Shown: positions 24,047 through 31,750 of the stretch, in pieces
Layout: the number at the start of each line of letters is the position of its first letter
Numbering within the stretch: position 1 is the first letter of the stretch
Source of the DNA: Chryseobacterium sp. ERMR1:04
GTDB taxonomy: Bacteria > Bacteroidota > Bacteroidia > Flavobacteriales > Weeksellaceae
Direction: 5' to 3'
NCBI RefSeq assembly: GCF_001297705.1
Contig: NZ_LIRF01000008.1
Coordinates: forward strand, 496,001 to 560,000
DNA length: 64,000 nucleotides
Position numbers and translations under genes: made by a program
The notes under the pieces: model-generated
Database searches by the model: none
Told to the model about the DNA's origin: nothing
Seen by the model: only the letters and a program-made list of their open reading frames with translations

Positions 24047-24967
24047 ATGAAAAAAGACTTTTACCTGACAAGATATGCCTTAATTATAAAAAGATTAGAG
24101 AGTTCTCCGGCGACGTATTCGCAGCTGGAGGACTATCTTTTAAACTCTTTTGAATTTCAGGATGCAGATATTAAAAGCTACTCTATCCGCACCTTGCAGA
24201 GGGATATTCGTGAGATTTTAGGTCTTTTTAACCTTTCCATTCATAACAAAAAGAAGGGTGATAATCGATATTATATTGAGAGTCGACCGATTATGGAAGT
24301 GGATGAATACAACCAAAAACTCTTAGAATCTTTTCAGGTAAGTAACGCGTTGAATCTTCATCCGGATTTCTCTAATTTCATCTTTTTTGAATCCCGAAAA
24401 CCGACCGGAGTTGAACATTTTTATGACCTTTTCTTTGCCATTCGTAATAAAAGAGTGGTCACTTTTGAACATTACAATTACAAAAACAAACTGATGACTT
24501 CCCGAAAAGTTCATCCATTGGCATTGAAAGAATCTAAAGACAGATGGTATCTTATTGCGATCGACACTAAGGATAAAGCACTGAAATCTTTCGGTTTAGA
24601 CAGAATCAATTATCTGGATGTTGATAAAAATAAATTTCGTGAAAAGCACAATTTCAATTTCAGGGAACATTTTAAAAATGCTTTCGGAGTAATGAATTTA
24701 TCTGAGCAAAAACCTCAAAAAATTGTTCTTAAATGCACTAAACATCAGGGAGAATACATCAAAAGTTTTCCGCTGCATCAGTCACAAAAAGAAACGAAGG
24801 AAACCCTTGAGGAAACTTTTTTTGAATTTTTCTTACATCCTACTTACGACTTTATGCAGGAAATTTTATCGTATGGAAAAGAGGTTACCGTGCTAGAACC
24901 TAAAACATTAGTTGATGATATCAGAACTCACCTTCAAGAGTCTTTAAACAGCTATTCTGAACTGTAA
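24047..24967 (+). CDS. WYL-domain transcriptional regulator
   Basis: This is a 306-aa regulator. Residues about 1-75 form a helix-turn-helix (SYSIRTLQRDIREIL is the recognition-helix region seen in this family). Residues about 130-205 are the WYL domain (DRWYLIAID), thought to sense a ligand, often nucleic acid. A C-terminal WCX-like part follows. WYL regulators such as PafBC control DNA-damage responses, and others control defence islands. Its own gene carries the palindromic island promoter, so it is the best candidate for the protein that reads the 15-mer. Activator or repressor action cannot be told. Confidence 0.85.
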   Translation: MKKDFYLTRYALIIKRLESSPATYSQLEDYLLNSFEFQDADIKSYSIRTLQRDIREILGLFNLSIHNKKKGDNRYYIESRPIMEVDEYNQKLLESFQVSNALNLHPDFSNFIFFESRKPTGVEHFYDLFFAIRNKRVVTFEHYNYKNKLMTSRKVHPLALKESKDRWYLIAIDTKDKALKSFGLDRINYLDVDKNKFREKHNFNFREHFKNAFGVMNLSEQKPQKIVLKCTKHQGEYIKSFPLHQSQKETKETLEETFFEFFLHPTYDFMQEILSYGKEVTVLEPKTLVDDIRTHLQESLNSYSEL

Positions 24968-25005
24968 AAGAATCATCAGATTTCATATTTTTTGATTACT
25001 TTTAC

Positions 25006-25644
25006 ATGAATATGTCAGGATTGAAAGCTTTATTTCTTTGTTTGTTTTGTCTCATTTCTTCTTTTTGTTTTTCGCAACAGACTGAAGACTTTAAGCTCGT
25101 GAAAAATTATTACAACAACCATCGAAGTATGTTGGGGACTGAGTTTAAGAAAAAATTTAACGCTGAGCCCAATACATTCAACAAATCTGCTATAAAAAAT
25201 GACTTCCTGTTTTTCATGAAGAAAATGGACAGCATTGAAAATGTAGCATTGATTGGCGCTTTATTAAAAGTGAAGAACATAGAAGATCTTGCCAAAATTC
25301 AAAAGAAAAACATTCAAACACAAGATTCATCTGAACTTATTTCAACAACAGATAAAACGGCAGCCTATCCTGGCGGAGTGGATGCTTTAAGAAAGGAAGT
25401 GGTGAATCTTTTTTATTCGGAAGGCGTTTATTCGAACATCAAAACCATTAAAACCAATGTTGCTTTTATTGTGGAAAAAGACGGAAGTATAAGCAATGTG
25501 CAGGCTCAGGGTGATAATTTTACGTTCAACAGACAAGCTGAGATCGCATTATATTCTATTTCTTCAAAGTTTTCTCCAGCAACCATTAATGGAGATGCCG
25601 TAAGATTTCGTTTTAAACTTCCGCTTACTTTAAATATTGAATAG
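25006..25644 (+). CDS. secreted TonB C-terminal-domain protein
   Basis: This is a 212-aa protein. Residues 1-24 form a signal peptide ending FSQ. Residues about 120-212 match the TonB C-terminal fold: AYPGGVDALRKEV, then FIVEKDGSISNVQ and a terminal FRFKLPLTLN strand. It lacks the N-terminal membrane anchor and Pro-rich spacer of true TonB, so it is not itself an energy transducer. It is followed directly by a paralogue. The role in the periplasm is unknown. Confidence 0.75.
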   Translation: MNMSGLKALFLCLFCLISSFCFSQQTEDFKLVKNYYNNHRSMLGTEFKKKFNAEPNTFNKSAIKNDFLFFMKKMDSIENVALIGALLKVKNIEDLAKIQKKNIQTQDSSELISTTDKTAAYPGGVDALRKEVVNLFYSEGVYSNIKTIKTNVAFIVEKDGSISNVQAQGDNFTFNRQAEIALYSISSKFSPATINGDAVRFRFKLPLTLNIE

Positions 25645-25645
25645 T

Positions 25646-26242
25646 ATGAAGAAATATATTATATTCTTATCACTTTTCATTTTAAATTTCTATTGTTCAC
25701 AACAAACAGAAAGCCTTAAAGTTATTAAAGAAAAGTATGATATTGCAATTAAAAATACTGAAGAAGAATATAATAAAAATATATCTCAACCTATTTCTAG
25801 AGAAAAAAAAGCAATGCTTTTCAGTAAAAAAACTAAAGAATTACGAGATTTAGACTTTAATAGAAATAGAGATTACTTAGAAGAAGTATCCAAGATAAAA
25901 ACCAATATTATACCTATAGATTCTAGCAAAATTATTAAAAATGAGACTGGCGAAATTATAGCAATACATCCAAAAGGATATGAATTTTTCAAAAAAGAAT
26001 TTATGGCTAATTTTTTAGGTGATGAAATTAATGCTAAAGGAATTATCGCTTGTAAAATTTCATTTATTATTGAAACTGATGGAAGTATTCAAGATGTGAA
26101 AGCCATTAGTGATAATGAAGATTTTAGTAAATATGCTATTCTTGCTATATACCTTACACAAGAAAAATGGATCCCAGCAAGATTAAACGGATATCCTGTA
26201 AGATATAAGTTCTCTCTTCCTCTAACTTTAAATTTCCAGTAA
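25646..26242 (+). CDS. secreted TonB C-terminal-domain protein, paralogue
   Basis: This 198-aa protein has the same plan as the preceding gene product: signal peptide (1-18, ending YCSQ), a charged helical middle, and a TonB-C-like end (HPKGYEFFKKEF, FIIETDGSIQDVK, RYKFSLPLTLN). The two share the order of motifs with moderate identity, so they are an old tandem duplication. The start is ATG 25646, immediately after the upstream stop; the in-frame TTG at 25637 would overlap it. Cotranscribed with tadA, which begins 1 bp later. Confidence 0.7.
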   Translation: MKKYIIFLSLFILNFYCSQQTESLKVIKEKYDIAIKNTEEEYNKNISQPISREKKAMLFSKKTKELRDLDFNRNRDYLEEVSKIKTNIIPIDSSKIIKNETGEIIAIHPKGYEFFKKEFMANFLGDEINAKGIIACKISFIIETDGSIQDVKAISDNEDFSKYAILAIYLTQEKWIPARLNGYPVRYKFSLPLTLNFQ

Positions 26243-26674
26243 ATGTTTACCGACGAATACTACATGAAAATGGCTTTTCAGGAAGCTGAAGCAGCATTAG
26301 AAAAAGATGAGGTTCCTATCGGCTGTATCATCGTTTCTAATAATCGGGTGATTGCAAGAGCCCACAATCTTACGGAAACCCTGAATGATGTTACCGCTCA
26401 TGCCGAAATGCAGGCGATAACCTCAGCCGCTAATTTCCTAGGTGGAAAATATTTAAAAAATTGTACATTATATGTCACGTTGGAACCTTGCGTGATGTGT
26501 TCGGGAGCTCTTTCCTGGTCTCAAATTTCAAAAGTTGTCATTGGTGCTAGAGATGAACAAAGAGGATTTATCAACAAGCATCTTTCTCTTCATCCAAAAA
26601 CAGAAATGATTGTTGGTGTTATGGAAAATGAGTGTTCTACTATCGTTAAACAGTTTTTTAAATCCAAGCGTTAA
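26243..26674 (+). CDS. tadA: tRNA-specific adenosine deaminase
   Basis: This 143-aa enzyme converts A34 to inosine in tRNA-Arg(ACG). The zinc site is intact: HAE at 53-55 and PCVMC at 82-86, with the family's usual spacing and length. It starts directly after the upstream gene's stop and overlaps the convergent acetyltransferase gene by 4 bp at the 3' end. A guanine-deaminase role is possible for relatives, but the N-terminal pattern (MKMAFQEAEAA) fits TadA. Confidence 0.9.
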   Translation: MFTDEYYMKMAFQEAEAALEKDEVPIGCIIVSNNRVIARAHNLTETLNDVTAHAEMQAITSAANFLGGKYLKNCTLYVTLEPCVMCSGALSWSQISKVVIGARDEQRGFINKHLSLHPKTEMIVGVMENECSTIVKQFFKSKR

Positions 26675-27204
26675 TCCTTATTCCTAAAAACAGAATACAA
26701 AGGAATATCAAAGTATTCCCCGTTCTTTTTTAGATGCTGTTTCAACAAAGCTTCTTTTTCCATTCCTATTTTTTCCAATACTTTTCCTGATGCAGGATTG
26801 TGTAGAAAATGCGTGGCGTAGATCTTATTTAAATTCAATTCATTAAATCCAAAATCTAAAATAGCTTTTGCAGCTTCTGTAATGTAGCCTTTATTCCAAA
26901 ATGAAGCACCCAGCCAATATCCCAATTCTGCTTTATCATCTCCTCTATCGTGAAGTCCGATGGCACCCATAATTTCATGGTCTTTATTTCGAATCGCAAA
27001 CGTATATCCCGACTTATTTTCAAAGGCTTGCTGAGAATTATTCAACCAAAATTGAGCATCCTCTTCTGTATAGGGAGAAGGAATATTGGAGGTGAGATCA
27101 GAAAAAATTTTCGACTGAAGATATTCAACAACCAAAGGAAGGTCTTCCTCCTTCAATTGAGAGAGAATAAGTCTTTCTGTTTCTATTTTGGGGAATTCAT
27201 TCAT
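26671..27204 (-). CDS. GNAT family N-acetyltransferase, RimJ/RimL-like
   Basis: This is a 177-aa acetyltransferase. The opening ETERLILSQLKEEDLP and the motif A/B region (ELGYWLGASFWNKGYITEAAKAIL) are those of the RimJ/RimL-type group, which acetylates protein N-termini or small amines using acetyl-CoA. Substrate unknown. It starts directly before the coaX stop, so the two minus-strand genes form an operon, and it overlaps tadA by 4 bp tail to tail. Confidence 0.85.
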   Translation of the reverse strand: MNEFPKIETERLILSQLKEEDLPLVVEYLQSKIFSDLTSNIPSPYTEEDAQFWLNNSQQAFENKSGYTFAIRNKDHEIMGAIGLHDRGDDKAELGYWLGASFWNKGYITEAAKAILDFGFNELNLNKIYATHFLHNPASGKVLEKIGMEKEALLKQHLKKNGEYFDIPLYSVFRNKD

Positions 27205-27963
27205 TTATAAATCTTTTCCTAAAAAGTATAATCCTTTCAAGGTATGAAGCCTGTCTGTGATATGAATCTTAGTTGTTAAAGGTTTGTAGACATGCGAAAC
27301 ACCGCCCGTTGCGATCACAAAACAATCGTCATTTACTTCATCATTAATTCGGTCGATAAACCCTTCTACCATTCCTAAAAATCCGTATACCATTCCACTT
27401 TGCATACAAGTTACCGTATCTAATCCTAAAACAGACTTTGGTTTTTTTAATTCAATTTCCGGAAGTTGAGCGGTTTGACTGATTAAAGAGTTTAAAGAAG
27501 TCACAATTCCCGGAGCGATAATTACGCCTAATGTTTCTCCGGTTTCCGTTACACAGCTTGCGGTAAGTGCAGTTCCGAAGTCTATAATAATTTTCTTTCT
27601 GTCCGGATATAAATTGTGAGCAGCCACGAGATTGGCATAAATATCCGTTCCCATTTGTTTAGATTTCGCATGAACGCCGGAAGGCGTACTTCTGTCAACA
27701 ATTACAGGCTGAATACCGTGGATCTTTTTTATCGCCGAACTCACCACCTTGGTCAATTGGGGAACCACCGATCCTATAATAACTTTACTAATATCTTTGG
27801 GATCTATTTTGTAGGTCTGATACAACATCAACATTTGAACATAAAGCTCATCCGTTGTTCTATAAGGCTTTGTATTAATCACCCATGAAATATCACAATT
27901 GTCATCATCAAAAAGACCAAACCTGACATTGCTGTTTCCTACATTGATTACGATAGAATTCAT
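27205..27963 (-). CDS. coaX: type III pantothenate kinase
   Basis: This 252-aa enzyme phosphorylates pantothenate, the first step of coenzyme A synthesis. The ASKHA-fold motifs are present: VGNSN near 8-12, IIIDFGTALTAS (second Asp motif), and an ATGGVS motif near the C-terminus. One oddity: the first motif, normally DxGNT/S, reads NVGNS, with Asn7 where most family members have the catalytic Asp. The rest looks intact, so it may be a lineage variant. It is first in an operon with the acetyltransferase gene. Confidence 0.88.
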   Translation of the reverse strand: MNSIVINVGNSNVRFGLFDDDNCDISWVINTKPYRTTDELYVQMLMLYQTYKIDPKDISKVIIGSVVPQLTKVVSSAIKKIHGIQPVIVDRSTPSGVHAKSKQMGTDIYANLVAAHNLYPDRKKIIIDFGTALTASCVTETGETLGVIIAPGIVTSLNSLISQTAQLPEIELKKPKSVLGLDTVTCMQSGMVYGFLGMVEGFIDRINDEVNDDCFVIATGGVSHVYKPLTTKIHITDRLHTLKGLYFLGKDL

Positions 27964-28184
27964 TTAAATCTTTATTTCTTTTAGCATAAAAAATCACTGT
28001 AAAAGTAAAGTTTTTACACAAAAAAAGCTTCATTAACTCCAATATTCTTTGGTTTAAAAAAAATATTAATTTTTAATTTAAATTTTCCAATAAACAAAAT
28101 CACACTTAAGAGAAATATTAATACACTTATTAGCTATAGATAAACAGCTGCTATTTCTTACTTTTCAATTACTACAGATTACGA

Positions 28185-28192
28185 TAGTTTTG
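28185..28192 (+). promoter_or_regulatory. -7 box of bacteriocin-like gene
   Basis: TAGTTTTG matches the consensus; a TTTT at 28162-28165 stands 19 bp upstream as a possible -33 element. The leader would be about 35 nt. The rest of the 27964-28232 gap is plain AT-rich sequence. Confidence 0.55.
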
Positions 28193-28232
28193 ATTATCAA
28201 ATTATAACACATTCATCTAAAACAAAATCATT

Positions 28233-28412
28233 ATGAAAAATTTAAAGAAACTCTCGAGAAGCGGATTAAAATCCATACAAGGCGGAAATGTAAATTGTCC
28301 TATACCCGGAATCAGCGTACCCGCAATATGCCCAGGAACTAAATGCCCTGCAAACCCTTGTGCTACGCTAAACTGTATAATACCTCCGGCGTGTGCTCCA
28401 AATAATGGATAA
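28233..28412 (+). CDS. bacteriocin-like Cys-rich peptide precursor
   Basis: A 59-aa ORF with a double-glycine leader, MKNLKKLSRSGLKSIQGG, and a 41-residue core. The core has six Cys (residues 22, 33, 38, 43, 48 and 54); four of them are spaced exactly five apart, and the core is rich in Pro and Ala. The leader type is common in Chryseobacterium bacteriocin-like peptides that are cut after GG by a C39-type peptidase transporter. No transporter or modifying enzyme is adjacent, so processing would be in trans. It has its own promoter and terminator. Function unproven. Confidence 0.75.
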   Translation: MKNLKKLSRSGLKSIQGGNVNCPIPGISVPAICPGTKCPANPCATLNCIIPPACAPNNG

Positions 28413-28416
28413 ATAA

Positions 28417-28452
28417 AAAAAGGAGGAACTTTTCTCAAAATTCCTCCTTTTT
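28417..28452. terminator. bidirectional terminator
   Basis: A perfect 12-bp stem AAAAAGGAGGAA / TTCCTCCTTTTT with a 12-nt loop lies between the peptide gene and the convergent M1 peptidase gene. Confidence 0.85.
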
Positions 28453-28454
28453 AA

Positions 28455-30293
28455 TTATTTTACTTCAACAAAATTGTCTTCCATATTTACATCAGCAAGC
28501 CTCTGGCTAAAATCTATTCCCAGAACAGATAGCTGAGACTTCGTGTAAGGAATTGTTAACGTATATTCTTTCTGAGTCCAAGGCCAATACTCTACTGTTT
28601 TAAAATCACCGTAAGCATCTTTTGACTTCCAAGTGTGGGTAAGATTGGTTGGAATTTGGTACGTAACAATTTTCTTCTCCTTAGTCATTACGCTAAAATC
28701 AATCGGCATCGGAACCTGCCCGTTATTGATTAAAGTAATCGTTGTAGACTTGGCATCGTATTTTACATCCTTAATTCCGTAATCTATTGTTTTTGTAGTG
28801 TTGATCCAATAATGATGAAACCATTTCAGATCCATTCCTGAAACTTTCTGAGCGATATGCAGAAAATCTCTGTCTGTAGGATGTTTCATGCTCCATTGAT
28901 CATAATATTGTTTCAATGTTTCCGCTAAATTTTGCTCTCCCATGATATAACCTAATTCTACCAAATATAATTCTCCTTTCACATACGTAGAATAGGTATA
29001 AGAAGTTCCGTTATCGTGGTGATCACCTAACCAAACCGCAGGTTCTTCAATCTTTTTTTGGATGAATTTTCTGTAAGCATCCAATCTTTCAACAAAAGGA
29101 TTCGGCAAGTCTTCAGGGAATAACTGATGCATCGTGTACCCTTCCGCATAACTTGTAAATCCTTCATCCATCCATGGACGCATAGATTCGTTGGTTGCCA
29201 ACATTTGCTGATACCAAGAGTGTGCGCCTTCGTGAGCCATTAATCCCATTAAATCCTTGATATTTTTAGATTCACCCAAGATCATCGTACACATTCCATA
29301 CTCCATTCCGCCATCTCCACCTTGGATAAATGCGTAGGTTGGATATACATATTTCCCAAAGTGAGCATTCATGATCTGGAAATATTTTGTAAGATAGGCC
29401 GGAGCTTCTTCCCAAGCTTTAGTTTTGTCATTGTTTTGATACACCAAGAAAACTTTTGGCCCTTCCGGTACCTCAAAACTTTTTACCACATAATCTCTAT
29501 CTGCACTCCAAGCAAAATCCAGCATATTTTTAGCCGTCCATTTCCAGATTGCTTTTTTATCTTTTTCGGTTTTGATCTTTGCATTGGCATCATACCCTTT
29601 TACTTCAGTCGGGTTTTCAAGAATTCCGCCCGCTCCTACTACATAATCTTTATTGATTTTAATGGTCACATCAAAATCCGAGAACGGTGCATGAAACTCT
29701 CTTCCCAAATAATCGAAAGTAGCCCATCCGTCATAATCATATTCTGAAATTTTAGGATACCATTGCGTCATGGTCATATCAACACCTTCTCTGTTGTTTC
29801 TACCACTTCTTCTGATTTGCTGAGGTATGACAGCATCCCATTCCATCGTAAAATTAGTGGTTGAATTAGGCTTGATCGGTTCAGCTAAATACACCTTCAT
29901 GATCGTTTCCTGAATTTCAAACTTCAGGTTTTTCCCATTTTGTTTGATCCAGTGAATATTTTGAGCCCCTTCTTCATTTTTCGGAATAGAAGCTAATGTT
30001 GAAATACCGTTTTTCTGCAATCTTGAATCTCCGTTTTTACCTTGGCTCGCCACCCTTTGATCCATCATTGAATTCGGTTTAAAAGCATTCCAATATAAAT
30101 GGAAATACACCACGTTCAATTCGTCCGGAGAGTTGTTGGTATATTCTAAATTTTGATTTCCCTGATAAGTAAATTTTTCCGCATTAACATCAATATCCAT
30201 CTTGTACTTCGCAGCCTGCTGATAATAAGGCGTCTGCTGTGCCTGAAATTGAGAAATGATAAATGCAAATAGGATTGCAACCGATTTTTTCAT
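28455..30293 (-). CDS. M1 family metallopeptidase, secreted
   Basis: This is a 612-aa zinc peptidase. Residues 1-19 form a signal peptide ending QAQ. The M1 exopeptidase motif appears as GGMEYG (328-333), the zinc site HEGAH is at 354-358, and the third ligand is the Glu in DEGFTSYAE about 20 residues later. Domain order (N-terminal beta sandwich, thermolysin-like centre, C-terminal beta region) is as expected. It likely trims peptides in the periplasm. It is monocistronic, ending at the bidirectional terminator. Confidence 0.88.
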   Translation of the reverse strand: MKKSVAILFAFIISQFQAQQTPYYQQAAKYKMDIDVNAEKFTYQGNQNLEYTNNSPDELNVVYFHLYWNAFKPNSMMDQRVASQGKNGDSRLQKNGISTLASIPKNEEGAQNIHWIKQNGKNLKFEIQETIMKVYLAEPIKPNSTTNFTMEWDAVIPQQIRRSGRNNREGVDMTMTQWYPKISEYDYDGWATFDYLGREFHAPFSDFDVTIKINKDYVVGAGGILENPTEVKGYDANAKIKTEKDKKAIWKWTAKNMLDFAWSADRDYVVKSFEVPEGPKVFLVYQNNDKTKAWEEAPAYLTKYFQIMNAHFGKYVYPTYAFIQGGDGGMEYGMCTMILGESKNIKDLMGLMAHEGAHSWYQQMLATNESMRPWMDEGFTSYAEGYTMHQLFPEDLPNPFVERLDAYRKFIQKKIEEPAVWLGDHHDNGTSYTYSTYVKGELYLVELGYIMGEQNLAETLKQYYDQWSMKHPTDRDFLHIAQKVSGMDLKWFHHYWINTTKTIDYGIKDVKYDAKSTTITLINNGQVPMPIDFSVMTKEKKIVTYQIPTNLTHTWKSKDAYGDFKTVEYWPWTQKEYTLTIPYTKSQLSVLGIDFSQRLADVNMEDNFVEVK

Positions 30294-30366
30294 TTAAAAT
30301 TTTATTTTTTTTAAAGATAAGTAAATTTTGAAAGAGCGTCAAATGCATATTAGTTGTGATAATTTA

Positions 30367-30374
30367 TATATTTG
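30367..30374 (+). promoter_or_regulatory. -7 box of GldM-C-like gene
   Basis: TATATTTG matches the consensus and lies 23 bp before the TTG start at 30398. This placing supports the TTG as the true start. Confidence 0.5.
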
Positions 30375-30397
30375 AGTGAAAATAATTTATTATTCCA

Positions 30398-31042
30398 TTG
30401 AAAAATTTAGCTTGTTACACACTTATTTTCTGGGTTTGCATTTATTGTACACCAAAAAAACAAATTTCATCTTCAGAGGATTCAAACATTAAATCCATCA
30501 TAGAAAACGAAAAGCTCAATATTTTATATAGAGGCCTAAAAAACTATTTGACAATTTATGTCCCTAATTCGGATAGTATTAAAGTAAGCGGATTAGGAGT
30601 TTATAAAGAGCAGAAAAACAAATATTACATTACTCCTGCAGCAGGAGCATCAATGGAAATCACAATAATTAAATTTAGTAAAGGCAAAGAAATAGTTGAG
30701 AAAAGAGAATTTCGAATAGTAAACATTGATAAATCTTTTGCAAGTATCGAAAACAAAATAGGAAAAATTACTTTGTCGAAGGAAGAACTTGCTAATTCTA
30801 AAATAGAATATTACATTCCTCAATTTGTTATGAAATTAGGAAAGGTGGGGAAATTTCGCTATCAAATTAATGCTGAAGAACCAATGGTTAATTATGGAGA
30901 TGAATTTAATAAATCTGTTAAGGAAAAGATTTATAATATGAAATCTGGTGACATTATGATTATTGACAATCTAAATTTTAACCCAGAATTACAAAATGTT
31001 GATCTAAAAAAAGTAACAGAATTAGTAATTTATATTAAATAG
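30398..31042 (+). CDS. GldM C-terminal-like lipoprotein, TTG start
   Basis: This is a 214-aa protein starting at TTG 30398, because no in-frame ATG precedes the signal sequence. The N-terminus is a lipoprotein signal (hydrophobic core then IYC). Residues about 38-112 resemble the C-terminal domain of the gliding/type IX secretion protein GldM: LYRGLKNYLTIYVP, VSGLGVY and YYITPAAG. The rest is a beta-rich domain. It lacks GldM's N-terminal membrane helix and length, so it is a stand-alone relative, possibly interacting with the T9SS periplasmic ring. That role is inference. Confidence 0.65.
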   Translation: MKNLACYTLIFWVCIYCTPKKQISSSEDSNIKSIIENEKLNILYRGLKNYLTIYVPNSDSIKVSGLGVYKEQKNKYYITPAAGASMEITIIKFSKGKEIVEKREFRIVNIDKSFASIENKIGKITLSKEELANSKIEYYIPQFVMKLGKVGKFRYQINAEEPMVNYGDEFNKSVKEKIYNMKSGDIMIIDNLNFNPELQNVDLKKVTELVIYIK

Positions 31043-31096
31043 AAATATATTCGTGTTATTTGTGAAAAAATTAGTGCTAAATTGTGTTTAAAAGAA

Positions 31097-31564
31097 TTAA
31101 TTACTCAATAGCTTTTTAATCAAAGTAATCTGTCCCAAATGATAATAAGAATGCTCGATCATTCCATCAATATTTCTAAGATAAGTTCCGTATTTTTCAT
31201 CAACAATAATTTCATCCATTTTAGAATCTGGCATTTGTTCTAATAATATTGCAAACTTTTCAGAATCCATCCATAATTGATTTAATAATTCTTCCCACTG
31301 CTCCTGAGATTCAATAGACGGAAGATCAAAACTGTATTTATCTTTAATCTCAAGATTGCCACCTTCAAACACATTAATAAGTCCTGCAATATAATAATGA
31401 ATATGAAAAGTAAGCATTGCAATTGTATTCAAAGAACCTACTTTCGTTGTTGCGTGATCCCAAAAGACATCTTTAAGCTGATCTTTAAAATTGGTATTTG
31501 CGATCCAAAAACCATCAAGCAAAACCTCCCTAAATCTTTTTGATAATTGTGAAACTGAACTCAT
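31097..31564 (-). CDS. DinB-like / DUF1572-like protein
   Basis: This 155-aa protein fits the four-helix DinB/YfiT-like metalloprotein fold: a HIHYY motif near residue 54 and EHSYYHLGQ near the C-terminus supply His ligands for a metal. Members include thiol-dependent transferases and DNA-damage-induced proteins of unknown activity. No partner gene is evident. The minus-strand upstream sequence has a weak TATCTTTA -7 box. Confidence 0.7.
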   Translation of the reverse strand: MSSVSQLSKRFREVLLDGFWIANTNFKDQLKDVFWDHATTKVGSLNTIAMLTFHIHYYIAGLINVFEGGNLEIKDKYSFDLPSIESQEQWEELLNQLWMDSEKFAILLEQMPDSKMDEIIVDEKYGTYLRNIDGMIEHSYYHLGQITLIKKLLSN

Positions 31565-31630
31565 GATTTTAATTTTTTTAAAGATATTAATTTTAACTTT
31601 TTACTTCTGGCTGATTTTGCAAATTTTAAT

Positions 31631-31665
31631 TATCCTTGTCAAGGTTTAAAACCTTAACAAGGATA
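31631..31665. repeat. 35-bp near-perfect palindrome
   Basis: Arms 31631-31647 and 31649-31665 match at 16 of 17 positions (core CCTTGTCAAGGTTT) around a single A. It has the same design as the palindrome at 3503-3535 (long arms, one-base loop, inner G/T-A/C symmetry). Confidence 0.6.
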
Positions 31666-31701
31666 ACACATTCATAAACAACCAATTAATAATTAATAAA
31701 A

Positions 31702-31728
31702 AACCTCAAATGCAGAACATTTGAGGTT
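31702..31728 (-). terminator. terminator of DUF6909-like gene
   Basis: A perfect 11-bp stem AACCTCAAATG / CATTTGAGGTT with a 5-nt loop. On the minus strand a T-tract follows, 22 bp after the stop of the upstream gene. Confidence 0.8.
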
Positions 31729-31750
31729 GATATTTAGTATAGAATTAAAA

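Noticed and set aside
11733..24967. Complete prophage or integrative element
   Set aside because: No integrase, terminase, capsid, portal, sheath or tube gene, no tRNA, and no flanking direct repeats were found in the window.
29322..29747. 141-aa frame opposite the M1 peptidase gene
   Set aside because: Antisense shadow over the catalytic region of the real gene.
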